The notes below the pieces were generated by a model. It searched no databases. It worked only from the letters and a program-made list of their open reading frames with translations, and was not told the DNA's origin. Positions 1 to 6,653 of a DNA stretch of 19,469 nt are shown in pieces; positions within the stretch are counted from its first letter, which is position 1, and every line of letters begins with the position of its first letter. This DNA comes from an uncultured Candidatus Saccharibacteria bacterium. GTDB taxonomy: Bacteria; Patescibacteriota; Saccharimonadia; Saccharimonadales; Saccharimonadaceae. The stretch covers positions 1-19,469 of the forward strand of contig CALICZ010000017.1 of NCBI GenBank assembly GCA_938049075.1. Reading direction: 5' to 3'. The position numbers and the translations under genes are program-made.

Positions 1-2237
1 CAATGCTCGCAGCGCCCACCTTTAACATTAAAGCTAAAGCGCCCTGGCTTGTAGCCGCGGATATTTGCCTCGGGTGTGCCCGCAAAAAGCTCGCGAATCT
101 GTGTAAAGACACCGGTATAGGTAGCAGGGTTGGAGCGCGGGGTGCGGCCAATTGCCGACTGGTCGATGACAATTGCTTTATCGAGCTGCTCGACCCCATC
201 GATTGCATCATGTGCACCTGGCACTGCTTGAGCTCGATGTAAACGGGCAGTGAGCTCGCTCGCGAGAATGCTATTGACGAGCGTCGACTTGCCACTGCCA
301 CTCACCCCTGTCACCAGCGTAAGGACGCCAAGCGGGATGGTCACGTCGATATTCTTGAGATTATTCTCGCGTGCCCCGCGGATTATCAGCGCACGGCCTT
401 GCTCAATCGGGCGGCGCTGGGCTGGCACTGGGATCTTCTCCGTGCCAGACAGATACCGACCGGTGATGCTCTGCGGCATGCGTGCTACCTCTGCTGGCGT
501 GCCACATGCCACGATCTCCCCGCCGTGCACGCCAGCACCTGGCCCAACATCCACCAGATAGTCAGCCGCCGCAATCGTATCTTCGTCGTGCTCTACCACA
601 AGCACAGTATTACCTAGGTCGCGTAGATTCTTGAGCGTCTGGATGAGACGATCGTTGTCCCGCTGGTGGAGGCCAATCGATGGCTCATCCAACACATACA
701 GCACCCCCTGCAGGCCACTACCAATCTGCGTCGCGAGACGGATACGCTGCGCCTCACCACCGCTGAGCGTGTTCGCTGCTCGCCCTAGCTCGAGGTAGCT
801 GAGCCCGACATTGTTCATAAAACCCAGCCGCGCCATGATCTCTTTGACAACAAGCTTAACGATGTGCTGCTGTTCCGCAGTAAACTCCAGCTGGCCTATC
901 ATATCCAGCGCATTGGCGACGTCCAGATTGCAAATATCCATAATGGAGAGGCCATTGACTGTCACTGCCAGCACCACTGGTTTGAGCCGCGCACCCTTGC
1001 AGGCCGTACACTTACGCTCCCGCATGAAGCGCTCGATATCTTTGCGCATAAACTCACTATCGGTCTCGCGATGGCGACGCTCGAGGTTGGGGATGACCCC
1101 TTCGTACGTTGAGTCGTAATAGCGATTACCACTGAGGTGAATGCGATACTTTTGCTTGCCTGTGCCATACAGCACTTTCTGCACAACATCATCACCCAGC
1201 TCCTTGACGGGTACGTGCAAGCTAAAACCGTGCTCCTCAGCCACCGCGGCGAGCCGCTTCATGTACCACGCTTCGGCATTAAAGCGGTTGAAGGGGCGGA
1301 TCGCTCCCTCGGCAATCGTCAGATTGGGGTTAAGAATGAGCTCCGGGTCAACCTCCAGACGTGTACCGAGGCCCGTGCAGACTGGGCACGCCCCCTGCGG
1401 CGCGTTGAAGCTAAAGAGCCGCGGCTCAAGCTCGGGGATGTCCTCGCCTGGGTGATCCATACAGGCATAGCGCTGACTATACGTCGTGATCTCCCCACTC
1501 GTGGCATCCAGCACCTGTACGACTCCACTCGCAAGCTCCAGCGCTTGCTCGACCGACTGCGAGATGCGACTCATCATCGTTGGTGCCATCACGACACGAT
1601 CGACCACCAGCTCAATATCATGCTTGTAGCTCTTCTGTAGTTCTGGAAACTCATCGAGTGCATACACCACGCCATCTACCCGAGCCCGCGCAAAGCCACT
1701 GCGCATGTACTGCTCGGGGATGTGGGCAAATTCCCCTTTCTTTTGGCTCACGACCGGTGCCAGTAACATGAGCTTGCTTCCCTCAGGAAGTTTCATAATT
1801 TCGTCGATAATAGACTGAGCTGTCCGGCGCTGGACAGGCTTGCCACAGCGTGTGCCATCGGGCATAAGAGCTGGGCAGTGCGGCACCCCCACCCGAGCAA
1901 AGAGCAGGCGTAAATAATCGTAGATTTCCGTCACTGTAGCGACAGTGGAGCGCGGGTTGCGACTTGTCGACTTTTGGTCGATGCTAATACTGGGACTCAG
2001 GCCATCGATGGAGTCAACGTCGGGCTTGTCCATAATGCCAAGGAACTGCCGGGCATAGCTGCTTAAACTCTCCACATAGCGGCGTTGCCCCTCAGCGTAG
2101 ATCGTGTCAAAGACGAGGCTCGACTTACCACTACCACTCAGGCCCGTCACCACCACAAACTGATCGCGTGGAATGGTTACGCTGACATCTTTGAGGTTAT
2201 TCTGGCGCGCCCCAACAATCCGTATCTGCTCCGACAT
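1..2237 (-). CDS. uvrA: UvrA, excinuclease ABC subunit A (3' end beyond left edge)
   Basis: UvrA is the damage-sensing ABC ATPase of nucleotide excision repair; as a dimer it loads UvrB onto distorted DNA in the cytoplasm. About 745 codons are visible, against roughly 940 in full-length family members, so the last ~195 residues lie outside the window. Seen in the translation: MSEQIRIVGARQNNLKDV at the N-terminus, first Walker A GLSGSGKS (32-39), a first zinc module with C259, H262, C284 and C287 around ELEPRLFSFN, a CTACKGARL module, ABC signature LSGGEAQRIRLATQ with LDEPSIGLHQRDN, second Walker A GVSGSGKST, and GRFSFNVKGGRCEH at the edge. The zinc module is CxxH...CxxC instead of four cysteines, as I recall for actinobacterial UvrA. 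The ATG at 2237 has no Shine-Dalgarno; TGC-TACAAT lies 8 nt upstream, implying a nearly leaderless mRNA. The gene lies downstream of yhhN on the same strand but has its own promoter. Confidence 0.97.
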   Translation of the reverse strand, partial: MSEQIRIVGARQNNLKDVSVTIPRDQFVVVTGLSGSGKSSLVFDTIYAEGQRRYVESLSSYARQFLGIMDKPDVDSIDGLSPSISIDQKSTSRNPRSTVATVTEIYDYLRLLFARVGVPHCPALMPDGTRCGKPVQRRTAQSIIDEIMKLPEGSKLMLLAPVVSQKKGEFAHIPEQYMRSGFARARVDGVVYALDEFPELQKSYKHDIELVVDRVVMAPTMMSRISQSVEQALELASGVVQVLDATSGEITTYSQRYACMDHPGEDIPELEPRLFSFNAPQGACPVCTGLGTRLEVDPELILNPNLTIAEGAIRPFNRFNAEAWYMKRLAAVAEEHGFSLHVPVKELGDDVVQKVLYGTGKQKYRIHLSGNRYYDSTYEGVIPNLERRHRETDSEFMRKDIERFMRERKCTACKGARLKPVVLAVTVNGLSIMDICNLDVANALDMIGQLEFTAEQQHIVKLVVKEIMARLGFMNNVGLSYLELGRAANTLSGGEAQRIRLATQIGSGLQGVLYVLDEPSIGLHQRDNDRLIQTLKNLRDLGNTVLVVEHDEDTIAAADYLVDVGPGAGVHGGEIVACGTPAEVARMPQSITGRYLSGTEKIPVPAQRRPIEQGRALIIRGARENNLKNIDVTIPLGVLTLVTGVSGSGKSTLVNSILASELTARLHRAQAVPGAHDAIDGVEQLDKAIVIDQSAIGRTPRSNPATYTGVFTQIRELFAGTPEANIRGYKPGRFSFNVKGGRCEH

Positions 2238-2245
2238 ATCGTCTT

Positions 2246-2254
2246 ATTGTAGCA
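2246..2254 (-). promoter_or_regulatory. Extended -10 promoter of uvrA
   Basis: On the minus strand TGC directly precedes TACAAT (5 of 6 to TATAAT). Eight nucleotides separate it from the ATG at 2237, so transcription should start about 1-2 nt before the start codon. No good -35 is visible, which an extended -10 tolerates. Confidence 0.55.
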
Positions 2255-2326
2255 TGTATACTGGTAAGATACTAGATTCGCACTAAGAGTGTTAGCTGAG
2301 TCTCTCACACCTTTAACACGTTACGT

Positions 2327-3043
2327 TTACGACGCGAGTGAATCCTCCTTTGGTCGGCTTGCCGCGACATAGCAAACGAGACCACCCCAATACAGCGGCA
2401 TAATGCTATGGACAAGCCATGGTTCCGACATACCGGCAAATAATCGCAGTGCTAAAAGCGCGTCTGAGGCAGCCAGCATCGCACCGCCAAGAGCCGCCCA
2501 CCACCACCGTAGCTGATAGCCTGTCCGAGCAGCTACTGCCGCACTTGTTGCCATGACCGCAATCACTACTGCATAGATTCCCATCGCCCCAGCCAAGATA
2601 GCACTCCCCGCCTGCGGTATGGTGCGATATACTACCAAGCCAGCTAGCAGTATATAACCCACTGCCACAACTACTGTCCAGCAGTAATGCCAGCGTTTAC
2701 CAGCCCGCCGCGCACAGGCAAGCCGCTGTAGATTGATCACGCAGAGCACCAGATGTGCCAGCAAAAACACCCCAAGCCCAACAATAAAATACGCGAAAGG
2801 CAAGAATGCCATCACTGAGCCAGCCATGACAAATAACACAAGTGCGACGAGAAGGAGCCGCGTTGTCGATTGCTGCCGATCACTATACCGCCAGGTGGCA
2901 TATATGATAAGCGTTGTCGTTAGTGGATCAGTCGCTTTTTGCAGCCACCACCACCGATCTGCTGGTGCAAACTGGAGCAGCTGCCATATAGCCGCACAGA
3001 GAAGCGCCGGCCAAAGAGCGACTATAAATCGTATCGGTTTCAT
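2327..3043 (-). CDS. YhhN/TMEM86-family membrane protein (lysoplasmalogenase-like)
   Basis: This is a 238-residue protein that is almost all membrane: eight hydrophobic segments, roughly at residues 4-22, 38-52, 62-82, 83-104, 119-139, 145-172, 178-200 and 209-228. Two features match the YhhN family: TDPLTTTLII in the second segment and GGAMLAASDALLALRLF (187-203), whose Ser-Asp pair is the family hallmark. Animal members (TMEM86) hydrolyse the vinyl-ether bond of lysoplasmalogens; the bacterial role is poorly known, so the substrate here is not claimed. The frame stays open to 3169, but I start at the ATG at 3043 because the first helix begins there and TGA-TATACC lies 8 nt upstream, the same leaderless pattern as neighbouring genes. 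No Shine-Dalgarno supports the upstream Mets. It is divergent from clpB. Confidence 0.75.
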   Translation of the reverse strand: MKPIRFIVALWPALLCAAIWQLLQFAPADRWWWLQKATDPLTTTLIIYATWRYSDRQQSTTRLLLVALVLFVMAGSVMAFLPFAYFIVGLGVFLLAHLVLCVINLQRLACARRAGKRWHYCWTVVVAVGYILLAGLVVYRTIPQAGSAILAGAMGIYAVVIAVMATSAAVAARTGYQLRWWWAALGGAMLAASDALLALRLFAGMSEPWLVHSIMPLYWGGLVCYVAASRPKEDSLAS

Positions 3044-3051
3044 AATTCTAT

Positions 3052-3060
3052 GGTATATCA
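3052..3060 (-). promoter_or_regulatory. Candidate extended -10 promoter of the YhhN gene
   Basis: TGA-TATACC on the minus strand ends 8 nt before the chosen ATG at 3043. The hexamer matches TATAAT at four positions; support comes mainly from the identical spacing seen at other genes here. Confidence 0.35.
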
Positions 3061-3175
3061 TCATATCTATCGCGCGCAAGGGTTGTCTGGCAGTCTGCAT
3101 TATGTATCTATCGCTTCTTTGAGCGTCATATACTATTTTTCTCATCATAAGCCATTTGGCGTCTCTCAAAAGAAA

Positions 3176-3202
3176 TTAGCACTCTTGCACCGAGAGTGCT
3201 AA
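3176..3202 (+). promoter_or_regulatory. CIRCE operator (HrcA site) upstream of clpB
   Basis: TTAGCACTC, a 9-nt spacer (TTGCACCGA), then GAGTGCTAA is an exact match to the CIRCE consensus TTAGCACTC-N9-GAGTGCTAA. The dyad extends to 12 bp per arm (3173-3184 and 3194-3205). CIRCE is bound by the repressor HrcA, which is held active by GroEL and released under heat stress. The only plus-strand gene downstream is clpB. hrcA itself is not in the window. Confidence 0.95.
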
Positions 3203-3213
3203 TTTGCTAGCAT
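3185..3213 (+). promoter_or_regulatory. Candidate clpB promoter interlocked with CIRCE
   Basis: TTGCAC (3185-3190, 5 of 6 to TTGACA) lies in the CIRCE spacer. After 17 bp comes TAGCAT (3208-3213), preceded by TGC, giving an extended -10. HrcA bound at CIRCE would cover the -35. Predicted start is near 3220, leaving a leader of about 119 nt before clpB. Confidence 0.5.
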
Positions 3214-3338
3214 AGTACTAGGCCATCACCTTTTCTCACGACCTGTTTGGCCACCCGTTATTCTTCTATTATGTTGACACTTGGGCTTACACTGCCCCGC
3301 TCAAAACTAAGCTAATATATTATCACAAGGAGGGATAT

Positions 3339-5483
3339 ATGCCACCAACCATGAATCAACAAAGCAACCAAAAGCCACTAGAGCAATTTGGCACCGACCT
3401 AACCGCTCTGGCGCGTGAGGGTAAACTCGACCCAGTGATCGGCCGAGACGAAGAGATTCGCCGCACCATGCAGATCCTCAGCCGGCGCACCAAGAATAAC
3501 CCCGTACTGATCGGTGAACCAGGTGTTGGTAAAACCGCCATCGTCGAGGCCTTGGCGCAGCGCATCGTCAAAGGGAACGTACCGGCGTCGCTGCAGGATA
3601 AACGGCTCATTAGTCTGGAAATCTCCAGCTTACTGGCAGGCGCGAGCTTTCGTGGTCAATTTGAAGAGCGCCTCAAAGGCGTATTGAAAGAGGTTGAGGA
3701 AGCTGCTGGCGAGATCATCCTCTTCGTCGATGAAATTCACACTATGGTCGGCGCTGGCAAAGGCGAAGGCAGTATGGACGCTGGTAATATGCTCAAACCT
3801 GCCCTGGCGCGCGGTAAACTCCATATGATTGGTGCCACCACGCTGGCCGAGTACCGCCAGCATGTCGAAAAAGACGCAGCCCTGGAACGGCGCTTTCAGC
3901 CAGTCTATGTCGGTGAGCCAAGCTTTGACGACACTATCGCGATCTTGCGTGGCCTCAAGGAAAAGTACGAAGTCCACCACGGCGTCAAGATTGCTGATGA
4001 TGCGATCGTAGCGGCGGCGCGGCTTTCTACTCGCTACTTACCTGATCGCTTTTTGCCAGATAAGGCGGTCGATCTCCTAGACGAAGCGACCAGCGCTCTC
4101 AAGATGCAGCTGGAGAGCGTGCCGATTAGTCTCGATCGGCTCAATAACCGCCGCTTGCAGCTGGAGATTGAAGAAGCCGCGCTCAAAAAAGATAAATCCG
4201 ACCACGCGAAAACCCGTAAAGAGGAAATTAAGCAGCAGATCGCTGACCTCCGAGCCAAAGCTGATGTCATCGACACCAAATGGCAGCATGAAAAGGACAT
4301 CCTCCAGACTGTTAACACCGCTGCCGAAAAAATGGACAGTCTGCGCTCACAACTAGAAATCGCTGAACGCGATGCCGATCTCGCTACTGCAAGCCGTATT
4401 AAATACGGCGATATGCCAGAGCTGGAGAAAAAGCTAGCGAGCGCTCGCCAGGAACTAGCGGCCATCCCACCGGCCGATCGCTTACTCCGCGAAGAAGTCA
4501 CGCCCGACGATATCGCTAGTGTGGTGGCGCGCTGGACAGGTATACCGGTAGAGCGATTGATGGAAAGCGAATCGAGTAAATTAACCAAACTTGAAGACTC
4601 AATCAGCCGCCAGGTTATTGGCCAAGACCGCGCCGTGGCTGCGGTGGCGAGCGCTATTCGCCGTTCACGCGCTGGCCTCGCCGATACCAATCGGCCAATT
4701 GGTTCCTTCCTCTTCCTTGGCCCAACTGGGGTTGGCAAAACAGAGGTAGCCCGCAGCCTGTGCCGCGAATTATTTGACGACGAGCACGCCATGATCCGCA
4801 TCGATATGAGCGAATACATGGAGCGTCACGCCGTAGCCCGCCTGATTGGCTCGCCACCAGGCTACGTTGGTTACGACCAAGGCGGCCAATTAACTGAAGC
4901 GGTGCGCCGCCGCCCCTATAGCGTGGTACTATTTGATGAAATCGAGAAGGCCCACCCCGACGTTTTTAATGTGCTCCTCCAGGTACTCGACGATGGTCGC
5001 CTGACTGATGGCCAAGGCCGGACGATCGACTTTAGTAACACCATTATCATCATGACGAGCAATGTCGGCTCGCAGATGATTATGGACTTTAGTGGTGACG
5101 ACCTGTCTGTGCTGGATAATAAAATGCTCGAGGTACTGCGCCAGCATTTCCGTCCAGAATTCCTCAACCGCATCGACGATATCGTGATCTTCGACCGTAT
5201 TCACGAGCAGGCCATGCGGGCCATCGTTGACGTGCAGCTCGAGCGCGTTGCCCGCCAGGTCAAAGACAGCCGCGATATCACGCTGGCGTTTGACGAGAGC
5301 GTTCGCGACATGCTAGCGCGCGACGGCTACGACCCGAGCTTCGGTGCCCGGCCGCTCAAGCGCTTAGTGCAAAAGCGTATTCTTGACCCACTGGCACTCG
5401 AGCTGATCGACAATAGGCTACACGATGGCGACCTCGCACATGTCAGTGTTCAGGATGGTCGGGTCCGTTTTCACCACTCGTAG
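3339..5483 (+). CDS. clpB: ClpB-type AAA+ disaggregase lacking the N-terminal domain
   Basis: ClpB threads aggregated proteins through a hexameric ring, working with DnaK. The 714 residues hold NBD1 with Walker A GEPGVGKT (59-66), Walker B IILFVDE (126-132), pore loop GASFRGQFEERLK and arginine-finger segment LERRFQPV; a coiled-coil middle domain (about 262-375, LDRLNNRRLQLEIEEAALKK onward); and NBD2 with Walker A GPTGVGKT (461-468), pore loop GYVGYDQGG and Walker B VVLFDE. The middle-domain length and sequence fit ClpB, not ClpA or ClpC, and I see no ClpP-docking loop. Full-length ClpB is about 857 residues; the ~145-residue N-domain is absent. The protein begins where E. coli's internal-start short ClpB would begin. 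The start is firm: AAGGAGGG at 3327-3334 sits 4 nt before the ATG. A perfect CIRCE site lies upstream, so heat-shock control by HrcA is expected. Confidence 0.95.
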   Translation: MPPTMNQQSNQKPLEQFGTDLTALAREGKLDPVIGRDEEIRRTMQILSRRTKNNPVLIGEPGVGKTAIVEALAQRIVKGNVPASLQDKRLISLEISSLLAGASFRGQFEERLKGVLKEVEEAAGEIILFVDEIHTMVGAGKGEGSMDAGNMLKPALARGKLHMIGATTLAEYRQHVEKDAALERRFQPVYVGEPSFDDTIAILRGLKEKYEVHHGVKIADDAIVAAARLSTRYLPDRFLPDKAVDLLDEATSALKMQLESVPISLDRLNNRRLQLEIEEAALKKDKSDHAKTRKEEIKQQIADLRAKADVIDTKWQHEKDILQTVNTAAEKMDSLRSQLEIAERDADLATASRIKYGDMPELEKKLASARQELAAIPPADRLLREEVTPDDIASVVARWTGIPVERLMESESSKLTKLEDSISRQVIGQDRAVAAVASAIRRSRAGLADTNRPIGSFLFLGPTGVGKTEVARSLCRELFDDEHAMIRIDMSEYMERHAVARLIGSPPGYVGYDQGGQLTEAVRRRPYSVVLFDEIEKAHPDVFNVLLQVLDDGRLTDGQGRTIDFSNTIIIMTSNVGSQMIMDFSGDDLSVLDNKMLEVLRQHFRPEFLNRIDDIVIFDRIHEQAMRAIVDVQLERVARQVKDSRDITLAFDESVRDMLARDGYDPSFGARPLKRLVQKRILDPLALELIDNRLHDGDLAHVSVQDGRVRFHHS

Positions 5484-5485
5484 CT

Positions 5486-5515
5486 GGAAAGCTAGCGGTC
5501 GACAATAGCCTTTCC
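5486..5515 (+). terminator. Weak hairpin after clpB
   Basis: GGAAAG-CTA pairs with TAG-C-CTTTCC (9 bp with one bulged C, 11-nt loop), starting 3 nt after the clpB stop. No T-run follows, so it may be a 3' stabiliser or a weak terminator. Confidence 0.3.
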
Positions 5516-5526
5516 TGACCAGCCTG

Positions 5527-5535
5527 TGCTATGCT
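5527..5535 (+). promoter_or_regulatory. Extended -10 promoter of the PEBP gene
   Basis: TGC-TATGCT ends 6 nt before the ATG at 5542. The expected start point falls on or next to the start codon, so the mRNA would be leaderless. Confidence 0.5.
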
Positions 5536-5541
5536 CGTAAT

Positions 5542-6000
5542 ATGAAACTATCGAGCGCTGCTTTTGAAGACAACGGCAAGATCCCTAAGCACTACTCGCG
5601 GTTCGGCGGCAATCAGCGGCCACCGCTTGCTATTGCCAATGTACCCACCTCAGCTCAGAGCCTCGTGCTCATCTGCCATGACCCTGACGCACCAGGTCGC
5701 AACGGATTCTACCACTGGACAGCCTGGAATATACCAGCAACCACGACAGAACTCACGAGCACGAGTCTGCCCGACGGGGCTATTGAGGGTATCACAAGCT
5801 GGGGCACGCCAGGTTGGGGTGGGCCACAACCGCCATTTGGCACACATCGGTATCAATTCTCACTGTACGCGCTTGACCGATATCTGGAACTACCTCAGCA
5901 GACGGATCCACAGACCTTGCTATCGATCATTCAGCCCTACTGTGTCGAGCAAACGATGCTAACTGGGCTATTTGGTGTGTTTGATATATTCCGCCGCTAA
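5542..6000 (+). CDS. PEBP family protein, YbhB/YbcL type
   Basis: This 152-residue cytoplasmic protein (no signal peptide) belongs to the phosphatidylethanolamine-binding / Raf-kinase-inhibitor-like family. Its bacterial members (E. coli YbhB and YbcL) have an anion-binding pocket but no settled function. The pocket signatures are present in order: CHDPDAP (45-51), FYHW (56-59), WGTPGWGGPQPPFGTHRYQF (87-106), the usual WG...GPxPP-G-HRY block. Length matches the family (about 150-185). The gene follows clpB by 58 bp but has its own extended -10, so it is probably transcribed separately. The ATG at 5542 lacks a Shine-Dalgarno and fits leaderless initiation. No partner is suggested by the context. 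Confidence 0.92.
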   Translation: MKLSSAAFEDNGKIPKHYSRFGGNQRPPLAIANVPTSAQSLVLICHDPDAPGRNGFYHWTAWNIPATTTELTSTSLPDGAIEGITSWGTPGWGGPQPPFGTHRYQFSLYALDRYLELPQQTDPQTLLSIIQPYCVEQTMLTGLFGVFDIFRR

Positions 6001-6239
6001 ACCGCTGAACCTTGATAATGTGCCAAGTCCTTACGCTCTAGCTATCTCAGTGCCAGCTTATCTCCTTATTACTCTATTTTAGGTGGAGTATACAAACACG
6101 CAATGAGTCTTGGCCAGCTTTATTCTCTAGAATACGAGACTCTACTCTAGAGGGGTATTTGCTCTTACATGGCTTAGAGGAAAGAATAGCGGAAGAGGTA
6201 TGAGATGGTGAACGTTTGTAATCCAAGTCTTTATAAGAC

Positions 6240-6389
6240 CTACTCAAGAGAAGCAACTGCTTGCTGCCACCGCTGTGCATACTCTGGATGCTGCGCCGAG
6301 AGGAGCTGGCCGCGGCGCAGCACCGCCTGGCATTGCTCGCTGGTCACATCTTCTGCTACCAGCGCCTTCGACAGGCTAGCTGATATCTA
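6240..6389 (-). pseudogene. Possible decayed 3' end of a lost gene
   Basis: A minus-strand frame between stops (6387-6389 and 6240-6242) encodes 48 residues that look like a real protein C-terminus. It includes LVAEDVTSEQCQAVLRRG and LLSAQHPEYAQRWQQAVASL, with helical, Ala/Gln-rich composition and clearly higher GC than the AT-rich flanks. There is no ATG and the frame is stopped upstream, so nothing intact can be made from it. The same stretch contains a perfect 10-bp inverted repeat TGCTGCGCCG/CGGCGCAGCA (6289-6298 and 6313-6322), so a structured element is an alternative. I cannot assign a family. Confidence 0.25.
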
Positions 6390-6559
6390 CGCTCTCGTAA
6401 TTAAGCGTCTTTAAAATTTATCGTTATATAACGCTTTTCTATTCAATCCACAAAGAGCTGCCTACCAATTTTCGTGGCTCTCTTCCCTGCCGCTTTCTCC
6501 TCAAGAATATTACAAGAGTCGGCATTCACTGACGAGTGACTGCTCAGGTTCAAAGCTAA

Positions 6560-6583
6560 AAGCTTGTTATGATAACCAAGCTT
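6560..6583 (-). terminator. Hairpin downstream of sbcB, possible weak terminator
   Basis: AAGCTTG pairs with CAAGCTT, and TTAT with ATAA inside, giving an 11-bp interrupted stem with a tiny loop about 70 nt after the sbcB stop. On the minus strand it is followed by TTAGCTTTG, a poor T-run. Confidence 0.3.
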
Positions 6584-6653
6584 CTTACCTACTCGAATGA
6601 AATGGTAGAGAGCTAATGGAGAGAACAAGGGGATTTTTAATGCGTAGGTTTCG

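Larger units (their letters stand above)
6001..6653. other. Gene-poor 650-bp stretch
   Basis: I find no convincing intact gene between the PEBP stop and the sbcB stop; the short ORFs show no family motif. It holds a possible gene remnant (6240-6389, listed separately), an inverted repeat CTCTAGA/TCTAGAG (6125-6131 and 6146-6152, 14-nt spacer), and a hairpin near the sbcB end (6560-6583). A minus-strand frame read from sbcB's end to a TGA at 6443-6445 ends in EEKAAGKRATKIGRQLFVD, which looks faintly protein-like but has no credible start. The two converging genes therefore leave an unusually large gap for such a compact genome. Confidence 0.6.

Noticed and set aside
2287..2295. GAGTGTTAG resembling a CIRCE half-site before uvrA
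   Set aside because: Two mismatches, and the required left arm 9 bp upstream is absent.
3274..3318. TTGACA and TAATAT as a second clpB promoter
   Set aside because: The spacer is 33 bp, far too long for a sigma-70 promoter; the CIRCE-linked pair has a 17-bp spacer.
6205..6414. Small plus-strand ORF in the gene-poor region
   Set aside because: It is the complement of the remnant frame, has no promoter or Shine-Dalgarno, and is Cys/Ala/Ser-rich in a chance-like way.
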